From Sabulicella glaciei (GTDB lineage Bacteria > Pseudomonadota > Alphaproteobacteria > Acetobacterales > Acetobacteraceae): a DNA stretch of 64,000 nt. Positions within the stretch are counted from its first letter, which is position 1. The number at the start of each line of letters is the position of its first letter. The translations under genes were made by a program, and so were the position numbers. The notes below the pieces were generated by a model. It was not told the DNA's origin. It was given only the letters and a program-made list of their open reading frames with translations, and did no database searches. Below are positions 52,862-61,417 of this stretch, one piece after another. The stretch is taken from positions 1-64,000 of the forward strand of contig NZ_JAPFQI010000016.1 of assembly GCF_026183895.1 (NCBI RefSeq), given 5' to 3'.

Positions 52862-53638
52862 TTATCGAACTCCACCCAGGGTCTGGGGAAACGGTGCGAC
52901 GCTGCCTCCCGCCGCCTCGATTGCTCCGCGGATGGTGCGCGCAAGATCAACCGCACCCGCCGTGTCGCTGTGGATCAGGATGGAATCGACCTGCATGCGC
53001 AGAGCCTCGCCGGTGACCGCGACGACGGTCCCGTCGGTCAGCAGCCGGGCGACCCGCTTGCGCACCGCATCGGCATCCTTGACCATCGAGCCGGGAAGCT
53101 TGCGCGAAACAAGCAGGCCCTTCGCGTCATAGGCGCGGTCGGCGAGGAACTTGGTGAACACGCGGAGCCCCTGTGCCTCGGCGGCGCGCGCGATGGCGGT
53201 GCCGGGGGAAGACGAGACGAAGAGTGTCGGGTCGAAGGCTCGCACGGCGCGGGCCATCGCGTCGGCCATCGACTGGTCGACGGAGATCAGGTTGCCGAGC
53301 GCACCGTGGAAGCTCGCATGCGTCATCCGTGCCCCGGCGGCGCGTGCGATGCCTTCCAGCGCGCCAAGCTGGTAGATGGCGTACTTCTCCATCTCCTTCG
53401 GCTCGATCTGCATGAGCCTCCGGCCAAACCCCATCAGGTCGGGAAAGCCGACATGCGCACCGATGGCGACACCGCGTTCCTTGGCTAGGCGGACCGTGCG
53501 GTCCATGATCACGGCATCGCCGGCATGGAAGCCGCATGCGAGGTTCACTGAGGAGACGATGCCGAGCAGCGTCTCGTCCTCCGCCATGCGCCATGCGCCG
53601 AAGCCCTCGGCCATGTCGGAGTTGAGGTCGATCTTCAT
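52862..53638 (-). CDS. pxpA: 5-oxoprolinase subunit A (LamB/YcsF family)
   Basis: A 258-residue member of the LamB/YcsF family with MKIDLNSDMAEGFGAW at the start, SSVNLACGFHAGD (about 30-42), GAHVGFPDLMGFGRR and SILIHSDTAGAVDLAR near the end. PxpA with PxpB and PxpC hydrolyses 5-oxoproline to glutamate using ATP. Length is normal. Its start overlaps the stop of the second carrier-like gene by 4 bases, and pxpB and pxpC lie two genes upstream. Confidence 0.93.
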   Translation of the reverse strand: MKIDLNSDMAEGFGAWRMAEDETLLGIVSSVNLACGFHAGDAVIMDRTVRLAKERGVAIGAHVGFPDLMGFGRRLMQIEPKEMEKYAIYQLGALEGIARAAGARMTHASFHGALGNLISVDQSMADAMARAVRAFDPTLFVSSSPGTAIARAAEAQGLRVFTKFLADRAYDAKGLLVSRKLPGSMVKDADAVRKRVARLLTDGTVVAVTGEALRMQVDSILIHSDTAGAVDLARTIRGAIEAAGGSVAPFPQTLGGVR

Positions 53639-54042
53639 GGCGTTCTCCCCTCAGGGCTGAATTCGAACAGCTTTGTGCCGAAGCCGACCAGCTTGCCCGG
53701 CGCGGCGAGGCAGCGTCCGACGATGCCGTCGCTTGTCGCCGTGACGGGCTGCAACAACGGGCCGATGCGCAGGAATCCGACGATCTCACCTGCCTGCACG
53801 CGCTGGCCCGGCTGGACGGGAGGGGTCGCGCGCCAGGGGTGGGCCGGCAGGAAGAGGCCCGTCGCGCGCGCATCGATGCTCGCCGGCGCGGCGCTTGGCT
53901 GGGGCGCGAGGTTTCCGGTTTCGGCAGGCGCTGGGGCACCGAGCCTCAGCCGCAGCTTTGCCCGCGGAGAGGCCAGTTCGAGGGAGTCGAGGCCCGCGGC
54001 TTTGAGCCAAGCCGTGATCTGTCCGATCTCCTCTGCGGTCAT
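53635..54042 (-). CDS. biotinyl/lipoyl-like carrier protein lacking the modified lysine
   Basis: A 135-residue protein arranged like an AccB: an N-terminal helix pair (EEIGQITAWLKAAGLDSLEL), a Pro/Ala linker and a C-terminal biotinyl fold (PPVQPGQRVQAGEIVGFLRI, TSDGIVGRCLA). Where the genuine AccB of this operon has Glu-Ala-Met-Lys (Lys114), this one reads RIGPLLQ, with Pro95 at the lysine position. It cannot carry biotin in the normal way. Overlaps of 4 bases on both sides keep it between pxpC and pxpA, so it is retained in the operon. It may be a structural or regulatory subunit. Confidence 0.8.
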   Translation of the reverse strand: MTAEEIGQITAWLKAAGLDSLELASPRAKLRLRLGAPAPAETGNLAPQPSAAPASIDARATGLFLPAHPWRATPPVQPGQRVQAGEIVGFLRIGPLLQPVTATSDGIVGRCLAAPGKLVGFGTKLFEFSPEGRTP

Positions 54043-55046
54043 GGCGCGCGGCCCGAGCTGCAGAGGGACCGGTACTGTTCCGCCAAACGGCGGAGCGCGG
54101 CGATCCAGGCGTCACCCTGCCGCAGCGCGTCGAGGGCGGCGCGGTAGGTAACCGGGACGAAGCGCAGCCGGCTGCCGAGCGGTGCCTGTGCCAGCCGCCA
54201 GAGATCCGCCTCGATCACCGTCCCGATCTTTGGATAACCGCCCGCGGTGTGCGCGTCGCTGAGCTGGATGATGGGTTCGCCGGAGGGTGGGACCTGAACA
54301 ACGCCTGGCACGATGCCATGTGAGCGCATCTCGATGCGCTGCGCGAATTCGAGCGGCTGGCCGGCAAGGCGGAAGCCCGCACGGTTGCTCTGGCCGGTGA
54401 TCTTCCACGCCGTGTCCCAGAAGCGCCGTTGCGATTCCTCCGTGAAGAGGCCGTACTCGCCGGCAGGCAGGACGCGGACGGAAGTCGTGTTCGGTTGCAG
54501 GTCGAAGTGAGCCCAGTCGGCGGGGAAGGCTGTCTCCGGTGGCTCGGCGCCAAAGCCCGGCGCCATCACCGTTGCGTCGGCAGTCGCGCCGGCCGGCAGC
54601 AGATCGCCCGATTGCAGCCACCGCCCCTCATGCCCGCCGAATGATCCGCGGAACTGGGTGCTGCGCGAGCCGAGCACGGACGGCACGTCGATCCCGCCCG
54701 CGACGGTGAGGTAGGCGCGGCTCCCTCGTCGCGGTGCGGAAAGCGTCAACTCGGCCCCCTCTCTCGCGGGAGCGGCCCACCAGGGTGGAAGCGGCAGGCC
54801 ATCCAGCGTGGCGGCACAATCCGCGCCGGTCAGCGCGAAGGCCCGTGCGGTTCGGAAGCGGATGCGGCAGGGAAAGGCCTGGATCTCGATGCAGGCCAGA
54901 TTCTCCGCGTTGCCGAGCAACGCATTGCCCGTCCTGAGGGCGAGCTGGTCCATCACGCCGGAACAGCTCACGCCATAGCGCAGATAGGGCGCGCGCCCGA
55001 GATCCTGCACGGAGGAGAGCGGCGCGGTGTCGAGGATCTCGATCAC
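54039..55046 (-). CDS. pxpC: 5-oxoprolinase subunit C (AHS2, biotin-dependent carboxyltransferase-like)
   Basis: A 335-residue AHS2-domain protein. Typical blocks are SSVQDLGRAPYLRYGVSCSG, VMDQLALRTGNALLGN, ALTGADCAATLDG, LTVAGGIDVPSVLGSRST and the pair GIVPGVVQVPPSGEPIIQL, AHTAGGYPKIGTVIEAD. It forms the catalytic pair with PxpB. Start and stop overlap its neighbours by 4 bases each. The C-terminus (about 305-335) is extended by a short Ala/Arg tail. Confidence 0.92.
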   Translation of the reverse strand: MIEILDTAPLSSVQDLGRAPYLRYGVSCSGVMDQLALRTGNALLGNAENLACIEIQAFPCRIRFRTARAFALTGADCAATLDGLPLPPWWAAPAREGAELTLSAPRRGSRAYLTVAGGIDVPSVLGSRSTQFRGSFGGHEGRWLQSGDLLPAGATADATVMAPGFGAEPPETAFPADWAHFDLQPNTTSVRVLPAGEYGLFTEESQRRFWDTAWKITGQSNRAGFRLAGQPLEFAQRIEMRSHGIVPGVVQVPPSGEPIIQLSDAHTAGGYPKIGTVIEADLWRLAQAPLGSRLRFVPVTYRAALDALRQGDAWIAALRRLAEQYRSLCSSGRAP

Positions 55047-55714
55047 AGGATCACCCGCTCGGCGTGGAAGCGCACGGTGTCACCGGGGGCGAGCAGCGCC
55101 GGTGGATCGCGCTGGGCGTCGAAGACCGGGATGCTGGCGCGGCCGATGCAGTTCCAGCCACTCGGCCCCGGCGTGCCGCCCAATCCGGCCTGCAGGCCTC
55201 CGATCGAGGTGGACCCTGCCTCCAGGCGCAGCCGCGGGATCTTTCGCCGCGGCATGGCGATGCGCGGGTCGAGCCCGCCGAGATAGGCATTGCCCGGATG
55301 GCTGCCGATAGCGAAGACGATCAGGCGGCTTTCGGCGTGCAGCCGCACGACCTCCTCCGGGGGCAGCTCTGCGTGGGCCGCAAGGTCGAGCAGGTCCGGC
55401 CCGTATTCGCCGCCGTAGATGACCGGCACATCGACCACACGGCCTTCGGTCTGATCCGGCTCGGCGGCCTCCCAAGCGGCAAGCAGCGCGTCCTCGAGGC
55501 GTTCGGGCTCCTCGGGCGGCGTGACAAAAGTGAGCATCACGTTCGTCATGCAGGGGGCGGCTTCCTGCACGCCCGGCCAAGCGGAGACCATGCGGGCCAG
55601 CGTCCAAATGCGCCGCTGCGTGGCGAGGCTGAAAGCGCCCGGGGCCTCGAACAGCATCGCGCTCGTCCCGAGCATGCTGACATTTGGGCGCGTGAGGTGG
55701 TTGTCAACCAGCAT
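55043..55714 (-). CDS. pxpB: 5-oxoprolinase subunit B (AHS1)
   Basis: A 223-residue AHS1-domain protein from ATG 55714, with AGGAGG 6 bases before it and an 11-base overlap with the biotin carboxylase end; the longer frame is antisense coding shadow. Blocks are [69 protein letters not shown] and [17 protein letters not shown]. It is paired with PxpC downstream by a 4-base overlap. Confidence 0.92.
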   Translation of the reverse strand: MLVDNHLTRPNVSMLGTSAMLFEAPGAFSLATQRRIWTLARMVSAWPGVQEAAPCMTNVMLTFVTPPEEPERLEDALLAAWEAAEPDQTEGRVVDVPVIYGGEYGPDLLDLAAHAELPPEEVVRLHAESRLIVFAIGSHPGNAYLGGLDPRIAMPRRKIPRLRLEAGSTSIGGLQAGLGGTPGPSGWNCIGRASIPVFDAQRDPPALLAPGDTVRFHAERVIL

Positions 55715-57077
55715 CCGTGCCTCCTGCGGTACGCTCGTTGAGCCAGCGTTCGAGATGATGGATATCCGCCGCGCCGGCGCGGAAGCGCGCATCCCGCATG
55801 ATGGCAGCGCAGAGCGGGGCATTGGTGGCGATGCCCTCCACCCGCAACTCGGTCAGTGCCGAGGACATGCGCGCGATCGCCTGCTCTCGCGTCGCGCCGT
55901 GTGCGATCACCTTGGCGATCAGGGAGTCATACTGGGACGGGACCGTGTAGCCCGCCGCGATATGCGTATCGACGCGTAGCCCCGGCCCGCCAGGCAGGGA
56001 GAGCGCGGTGATGCGTCCTGGCGAGGGAGTGAAGCTGAAGGGATCCTCGGCGTTGATGCGGCATTCGATGGCATGGCCGCGCGGGGCGACGTCGGGCTGG
56101 GCGAAGCCCAGCGTCTCGCCCTGCGCGATGCGGATCTGCTCGCGGACGATGTCGATGCCCGTGACCATCTCGGTGACCGGATGCTCGACCTGCACGCGGG
56201 TGTTCATCTCGATGAAGTAGAAGGCGCCGTCTTCGTAGAGGAACTCGAAGGTGCCTACACCACGATACCCGATGTGCCGGCAGGCCGCGACGCAACGTTC
56301 CGCGACGCCGCGCAGAACATCCGGCACAATGCCGGGGGCAGGGGCCTCCTCGACAACCTTCTGGTGCCGCCGCTGCATGGAGCAGTCACGCTCGCCCAGC
56401 CAGACCGAGTTGCCATGCATGTCGCAGAGCACCTGGATCTCGACATGCCGCGGAGCTTCGAGAAACTTCTCCATGTAGAGGTCGGCGCGGCCAAAGGCGC
56501 GGCCCGCCTCGCTCCGCGTGACGGCGACAGCTTCGGCCAACGCGTCAGGGATCCTCACGACGCGCATGCCACGCCCGCCGCCACCGCCCACGGCCTTCAC
56601 GATCACCGGGTAGCCGATCCGCGCGGCGATGCGCTCGATCTCGGCTGCATCCTCCGGCAGCGGTTGGTCGGGGCCGGGCACGCAAGGAACGCCGGCCTCG
56701 ATCATGGTGCGCTTGGCGGCGATCTTGTCGCCCATGGTGCGGATCGATTCCGCGGTGGGGCCGATGAAAACCATACCCGCATCCTCGGCCACCTGCGCGA
56801 AGCTGGCGTTCTCGCTGAGGAAGCCGTAGCCCGGATGGACCGCGCCAGCATTGCAGGCCTCGGCGGCGAGCAGGAGCGCGGGGATGTTGAGGTAGCTGTC
56901 GCGCGAGGGGGCCGCGCCGATGCAGATCGCTTCATCGGCCAGCGCAAGCCAGGGCGCGCCGCGGTCGGCGGCCGAATGGGCGGCGATGCTGCGCAGGCCC
57001 AGTTCGCGGCAGGCACGGATGATACGCAGCGCCACCTCGCCGCGATTGGCGACAAGGACGGTGTCGAAGCGCATCAT
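55704..57077 (-). CDS. accC: biotin carboxylase (AccC-type)
   Basis: A 457-residue ATP-grasp enzyme that carboxylates biotin on a carrier protein. Blocks are [35 protein letters not shown], the ATP loop [54 protein letters not shown] and [15 protein letters not shown] 57077 overlaps the accB stop by 4 bases. It is normal in size. Because pxpBC follow directly, it probably belongs to a dedicated carboxylase or oxoprolinase complex and need not be the housekeeping acetyl-CoA carboxylase. Confidence 0.92.
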   Translation of the reverse strand: MMRFDTVLVANRGEVALRIIRACRELGLRSIAAHSAADRGAPWLALADEAICIGAAPSRDSYLNIPALLLAAEACNAGAVHPGYGFLSENASFAQVAEDAGMVFIGPTAESIRTMGDKIAAKRTMIEAGVPCVPGPDQPLPEDAAEIERIAARIGYPVIVKAVGGGGGRGMRVVRIPDALAEAVAVTRSEAGRAFGRADLYMEKFLEAPRHVEIQVLCDMHGNSVWLGERDCSMQRRHQKVVEEAPAPGIVPDVLRGVAERCVAACRHIGYRGVGTFEFLYEDGAFYFIEMNTRVQVEHPVTEMVTGIDIVREQIRIAQGETLGFAQPDVAPRGHAIECRINAEDPFSFTPSPGRITALSLPGGPGLRVDTHIAAGYTVPSQYDSLIAKVIAHGATREQAIARMSSALTELRVEGIATNAPLCAAIMRDARFRAGAADIHHLERWLNERTAGGTDAG

Positions 57078-57523
57078 GCCCGCAGCCGGAACAGGATCTG
57101 GCCGGCTTCAATTTCGTCTCCGGCCTCGGCGAGGATGGCTTGGACCACCCCGGCGGACGGGGCGGTGAGCGAAGTGAAGACTTTCATGGCCTCGATCAGG
57201 CAGAGGGTCTGGCCAGCTTCGACCGTCGTGCCGACCGTGACGAAGGGCGGCGAACCCGGGTCGGGCGTGAGGTGGAAGACCCCGAAAGAGGGTGCGCGCA
57301 CCTCGTTGTCGCGCGTGCTGGAAGGGGTGGGTTCGGCTGAGGGTGCCACGAACGGCATCGCGGCGGGCTTCGGAGAGGGCTGCTCTGCATCCGCACGCCC
57401 CGCGGGCGGGAAGTGAGGCCCGCGGCCGATCTTGAGGGTGGTGTCGCCCTCAGTCAGTTCGAGTTCGGTGACGCCTGAACGCGAAACCAGATCGATGAGC
57501 GCTTTGATCTTCGCAAGATCCAT
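57074..57523 (-). CDS. accB: biotin carboxyl carrier protein (AccB-type)
   Basis: A 149-residue carrier protein with the usual N-terminal helix ([19 protein letters not shown]), a Pro/Ala-rich linker and a C-terminal biotinyl domain. The biotinylation site is CLIEAMKVF with Lys114; GGVV-like SAGVVQAIL follows and [13 protein letters not shown] ends it. It is the first gene of the operon that continues accC-pxpB-pxpC-carrier-like-pxpA-Bug. The ATG at 57523 follows CAAGATC and has only a weak ribosome site. Confidence 0.9.
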   Translation of the reverse strand: MDLAKIKALIDLVSRSGVTELELTEGDTTLKIGRGPHFPPAGRADAEQPSPKPAAMPFVAPSAEPTPSSTRDNEVRAPSFGVFHLTPDPGSPPFVTVGTTVEAGQTLCLIEAMKVFTSLTAPSAGVVQAILAEAGDEIEAGQILFRLRA

Positions 57524-57952
57524 TCAGTGAGTCCTCAAGCGGCGCGCACGCAGAAGCCGCGACGGCAAACGGGGCCGCGACGTCCGAGGATCATACCGTT
57601 ACTCGAAACGGCATCCCATGCAATGAAATTATCGCTGCTAGGCCGCCGGGTGGACATCCCCCGGGCGCGGCTTGACGAAGTTTCGTTTATCGGAATCTAA
57701 TTGCGTCCCATGAAATCGTATCCGGCCTATGGGCCCGCGCCGCCGCAGGCACGGGCGGTCAAGTGATGGAACATTTCGATGCCAACGGCGGCGGCGCGAG
57801 CGATGCTCGGCTGCTTTGCCGTGACTGCCGCCCGAGCCGCCGACGGGCCAGAGTGGTGTCTCAGGTGCCAACAGGATGAGATCCTGCGCGTGCGTGACAT
57901 GCGCCGAAGAAAACTGCCGCTTCCGACAATCAACCATGGAATGGACCGTGCC
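57524..57952. promoter_or_regulatory. divergent control region before accB, with a candidate operator at 57596-57611
   Basis: About 430 bases between accB (minus) and the PEP mutase-like gene (plus). CCGTTACTCGAAACGG at 57596-57611 has 5-base inverted arms (CCGTT, AACGG) and the core TT-N3-CGAAA also seen before the IclR gene at 50896. Two copies of CCCATG-n-AAT (57615 and 57706 areas) are also present. No gene is visible here; the plus-strand frame from 57779 is in phase with the downstream gene but lacks a ribosome site. Confidence 0.35.
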
Positions 57953-58816
57953 ATGACCCCACCCGACCGCTTCCGCACGCTTCTTGCCAAGCCTGGCTTC
58001 ATCGTCATGCCAGCTGTTTGGGATGGGCTGACGGCGAAGCTCACCCTTGAAGCCGGGTTCCAGACGGCGTTCCTGTCCGGATCCTGTGTTGCGGCAAGCC
58101 GCCTCGGTGGGCCCGACCTCGACCTGATCTCCTTCGCCGAGATGCTCAACAGCCTGGAGATGGTTCGCGGGGCCGCGCCGGATCTGCTGGTCCTCGCCGA
58201 TGGCGACCATGGCTACGGCAACGCCATGAACGTGCAGCGCACCGTGCGCGCCTATGGCCGTGCCGGCGCCGCTGCCGTGCTGATCGAGGACAAGATCACG
58301 CCGCGTGCCCTGACGTCCGCGGGCAAGCCATGCCTGCCGCGCGAGGAGATGCGGATGAAGGTCCGTGCGGCAGTCGAGGCGGCCAGGGAGAGCGGCATCC
58401 TGGTGATGGCGAGGACCGATTGCCGCCCCACCGCCGGCATCGACGAAGCCGTGGCGCGCATCGAGATGTATGTCGAGGAGGGCGCCGACCTCCTGTTCCT
58501 CGACAGCCCGAAGGATGAGGAGGAGGTGCGCCGCGCCGTCGCCGCGTCGAAGGGCAAGCCGCATTTCGCCGTGCTGTCCCCGGGCGCCCCGCGCGAGACA
58601 CCCACCCAGGCGCGCGCGGCAGAACTGGGTCTGAAGATCGGCACCTTCCCGACCGGCACGCTCTCCCCCGCCATGGCGGGCATGAAGGCGGGTTTGGCGG
58701 CGCTGGCGGCCGGCCACTCGGAGGCAGGTAGCGCTCTCTCGCCTCAAGAGTTCCGCGCGACACTGGGCTACGGTGCCTACGAAGCTGCCGCGAAGCCCTT
58801 TGTCTTGCCAGCTTAA
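57953..58816 (+). CDS. isocitrate lyase/PEP mutase superfamily enzyme
   Basis: A 287-residue TIM-barrel enzyme that makes or breaks C-C or P-C bonds next to carboxylates. It begins RFRTLLAKPGFIVMPAVWDG, has the metal site LVLADGDHGYG (about 82-92), AAAVLIEDKITPRA and LFLDSPKDEEEVRRA. The cysteine loop of true isocitrate lyases (KKCGH) is replaced by SAGKPCLPREEM, which suggests an oxaloacetate decarboxylase- or 2,3-dimethylmalate lyase-like member. ATG 57953 fits the family start; ATG 57941 is close behind. Divergent from the acc-pxp operon. Confidence 0.85.
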   Translation: MTPPDRFRTLLAKPGFIVMPAVWDGLTAKLTLEAGFQTAFLSGSCVAASRLGGPDLDLISFAEMLNSLEMVRGAAPDLLVLADGDHGYGNAMNVQRTVRAYGRAGAAAVLIEDKITPRALTSAGKPCLPREEMRMKVRAAVEAARESGILVMARTDCRPTAGIDEAVARIEMYVEEGADLLFLDSPKDEEEVRRAVAASKGKPHFAVLSPGAPRETPTQARAAELGLKIGTFPTGTLSPAMAGMKAGLAALAAGHSEAGSALSPQEFRATLGYGAYEAAAKPFVLPA

Positions 58817-58832
58817 AGTTCACGCCGCGTGC

Positions 58833-58858
58833 GGCAGCGCCGGGCAACCTACGCTGCC
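58833..58858 (+). terminator. hairpin after the PEP mutase-like gene
   Basis: GGCAGCG (58833-58839) and CGCTGCC (58852-58858) form a perfect 7-base stem with a 12-base loop, 17 bases after the stop. There is no T-run, so the call is modest. The remaining 230 bases up to the permease gene show no gene. Confidence 0.35.
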
Positions 58859-59092
58859 CCCGCGAAGGCGGACCCGCCGTCACTGCCCGCAGGTGGTGGT
58901 TCGGCAGGGAGGAGCCGCTTCTTCTGAATTTGCTCCGGGCGCATTCCTCACCCGCGCCCGGTCGCCGGGCCCTTGGCCGAATGATGCAGTTGAAGGGCGC
59001 GTCGAGACTTGCAGTGGCCGCACATCAGCAGGCGCGCGCCAACATCCCGTCGTCACCAAACGCGAAAGACGAGACACCCGAGCGGTTTGCCC

Positions 59093-59857
59093 TCACCAGC
59101 CAAGACGGTGGCGGCTGAACACGCGACGTGTCAGGGCACGGAAGCCAAAGTCGGCGGCTATTCCCAGGACCGCGATCCCGAGGATGCCCACGAACATGCC
59201 CTCGGTTGAGAGCTGGATGCGGCTGTTCAGGATGAGGTGACCCAGCCCCTCGTTCGACGCGAGCATCTCCGCCACGATCAGCGTCTGGAAGGAGTTCCCC
59301 ATGCCGATGCGCATCCCGCCGACGATCCAGGGCACCGTCGCGGGAAGCCGCACGTGCCAGAAGGCCCGCCAGGGACCCGCGCCGAACACCCGGGCGGCGC
59401 GCATGCGGTCGCGGAGCGGCTCGGCGAAGCCAGCCAGCGTATTCAGCAGCACCATGAAGGTCGTGGTGTAGGTGATGAGCACCCACTTCCCCATCTCCCC
59501 GATGCCGAACCAGATCAAGACGGGGGTGAGCCAAGCGATCGGAGGAATGAAGCGGAAGAACTGCACGATGGGCTCGAATGCGCGGCGGACGGGCTCCAGG
59601 GCGCCGAACAGGAGGCCCAGGACGGCACCGAGCAGGCTACCCGCCAGGAAGCCGACAAGGATCCGCGAGGCGCTCATCGCGACGTCGAGGACCAGCAGGC
59701 CCGACAGCGTGCGTGTCCACGTCTCGCCGAGGATCACGCTGGGGGCCGGCAGGACAGCTGGGATGAAGATCGTCCGCCCAGCGATCTCCCAGGCTGTCAG
59801 CAGGGCGATCACGGCGAACGCGCTGCGGAGCAGCGACTGTCGGGAGGCCGTCGTCAT
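59093..59857 (-). CDS. ABC transporter permease (SsuC/TauC-type), second copy
   Basis: A 254-residue inner-membrane permease with about six helices and the cytoplasmic loop that docks the ATPase (RDRMRAARVFGAGPWRAFWH). Other blocks are FRFIPPIAWLTPVLIWFGIG and NEGLGHLILNSRIQLSTEGM. ATG 59857 overlaps the stop of the first permease by 4 bases; the much longer open frame upstream is a shadow of that gene. Closely related to the preceding permease, so the two probably form a heterodimer. A GC-rich gap and no gene follow. Confidence 0.9.
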   Translation of the reverse strand: MTTASRQSLLRSAFAVIALLTAWEIAGRTIFIPAVLPAPSVILGETWTRTLSGLLVLDVAMSASRILVGFLAGSLLGAVLGLLFGALEPVRRAFEPIVQFFRFIPPIAWLTPVLIWFGIGEMGKWVLITYTTTFMVLLNTLAGFAEPLRDRMRAARVFGAGPWRAFWHVRLPATVPWIVGGMRIGMGNSFQTLIVAEMLASNEGLGHLILNSRIQLSTEGMFVGILGIAVLGIAADFGFRALTRRVFSRHRLGW

Positions 59858-60627
59858 GCCGCGGCTGGCCTGAAGCGGCGAAAGAGGAGCGATGTGAGCA
59901 GGACCATGAGCACGTCGGCCAAGAGGCCCAGGACGCCAAGCGTGATCATGCCGACGAAGATCGCATCGACCTCCATCCACTGGCGCGAGTTGAAGATCAG
60001 AAACCCGAGCCCTTCGCGCGCCGCGACCATCTCGGCGGCGATGATCGTCATGAAGGAGTTCATCATCGCGAGCCGGGCGCCGGCGAGGATGTGGGGCAAG
60101 GTGGCAGGCAAGGTCACATGGAGGAACAGGCGCCAGCCCCTGGCGCCAAAGACGCGGGCCGCGCGCAGCTTGTTGGGATGGACGGTCATCACGCCGATCA
60201 TGGCACTTACGAGCACCACGAAGGTCGTGGTGTAGACGATCAGGACGATTTTCGAGGTCTCGCCGAGCCCAAACCAGATCATCACGGCCGAGATCCACGC
60301 GATCGGTCCGATGAAACGGAGTGTGTGGACGAAGGGACCAAGGAAATCGGCGACCGGCCGCGACAAGCCCATCATCAGGCCAAGGACCGTGCCGAGCACG
60401 CATCCGACAGCGAAACCCACCCCGATGCGCCAGAGGCTGATGGCGATGTCGCTCTGCAGCTGACCTTCGCCGATCAGCTGCACCGCCTTGTCCCAAGTGG
60501 CAAATGGCGTCGGGAAGAGCACCGGCACGTCGTAGGCCCTCGCGGCGGCATCCCAGAGCATGATCAAGCCGATGAAGGGCAGGACACGCAGCGCAAGCCA
60601 GGCAAGATGACGGCTGGCGCTGCTCAC
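59854..60627 (-). CDS. ABC transporter permease (SsuC/TauC-type), first copy
   Basis: A 257-residue membrane protein with the same layout: LRFIGPIAWISAVMIWFGLG, docking loop NKLRAARVFGARGWRLFLHV and AREGLGFLIFNSRQWMEVDA. It overlaps the ATPase gene and the second permease by 4 bases each. Two distinct permeases are unusual for Ssu/Tau systems, which mostly use a homodimer. Confidence 0.9.
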   Translation of the reverse strand: MSSASRHLAWLALRVLPFIGLIMLWDAAARAYDVPVLFPTPFATWDKAVQLIGEGQLQSDIAISLWRIGVGFAVGCVLGTVLGLMMGLSRPVADFLGPFVHTLRFIGPIAWISAVMIWFGLGETSKIVLIVYTTTFVVLVSAMIGVMTVHPNKLRAARVFGARGWRLFLHVTLPATLPHILAGARLAMMNSFMTIIAAEMVAAREGLGFLIFNSRQWMEVDAIFVGMITLGVLGLLADVLMVLLTSLLFRRFRPAAA

Positions 60628-61412
60628 GCGGCAGCCTCGCGGGTGACAACCTTCCTCACTTCCTCACCGAGGACGCGCTGGATGCGGTCATAGGCCGCCG
60701 CGAACTCGACGCTGCCGCGGTTGCGGGGGCGAGGGAGGTCGAGTGCGAACTCGTCTTTCACTGCGCTGCCCGGACCGGCGCGCATCACGCCGATGCGGTC
60801 CGCGAGGATGATGGCTTCGGCGATGTCATGGGTGATGAACAGGACGGTCGCACCGGAGCCATTGCAGATCGAGACAAGCTCATCCTGCAGGATCGTCCTT
60901 GTCTGCGCGTCCAGCGCGCCGAAGGGCTCGTCCATGAGAAGGACGGGCGCATCGCAGACGAGGGCGCGCGCGATCTGGATGCGCTGCTTCATGCCGCCCG
61001 AGAGCTGGTGTGGGAATTTCTGCCCGTGATTCGCGAGGCCGACCCGCGAGAGCCAGGTCGCGGCCCGCCTCCGCCGCTCGGCCGCGCCGACGCCAGTCAT
61101 GCGCAGCGGGAACTCGACATTCTCCTGCGCCGTCAGCCAGGGATAAAGGCTGTCGTCGCCCTGGAAGATCACGACCCGGTCCATGCCAGGCTCCCCGATG
61201 GCATGGCCCTCCATGACGATCGTGCCCGCGCTCGGCCGCTCGAAGCCTGCGAGCAGGTTCAGCGCCGTGGTCTTCCCGCAGCCCGAGGGGCCCAGAAGGA
61301 CGTAGAACTCGCCCTGTGCGAGTTCTAGTTCGAGGCCCTTCAGGATGGAGACAGCAGAAGACCCGGCAGGGCCGTAGTGGAAGTCGACCCCGGAGAAGCG
61401 GATGAAGCCCAT
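60624..61412 (-). CDS. ABC transporter ATP-binding protein (SsuB/TauB-type)
   Basis: A 262-residue ATPase with Walker A LLGPSGCGKTTALNLLAGFE, Q-loop VVIFQGDDSLYPWLTAQENV, signature HQLSGGMKQRIQIARALV, Walker B VLLMDEPFGALD and switch FITHDIAEAI. It drives import by the two permeases that follow with 4-base overlaps. Starts 5 bases after the binding-protein gene. Confidence 0.92.
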   Translation of the reverse strand: MGFIRFSGVDFHYGPAGSSAVSILKGLELELAQGEFYVLLGPSGCGKTTALNLLAGFERPSAGTIVMEGHAIGEPGMDRVVIFQGDDSLYPWLTAQENVEFPLRMTGVGAAERRRRAATWLSRVGLANHGQKFPHQLSGGMKQRIQIARALVCDAPVLLMDEPFGALDAQTRTILQDELVSICNGSGATVLFITHDIAEAIILADRIGVMRAGPGSAVKDEFALDLPRPRNRGSVEFAAAYDRIQRVLGEEVRKVVTREAAA

Positions 61413-61417
61413 GCGGG

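Noticed and set aside
59093-60649. 518-codon minus-strand frame as a fused double permease
   Set aside because: Its first half is an out-of-frame shadow of the first permease gene; only the last 254 codons are a permease, starting at ATG 59857 with a 4-base overlap.
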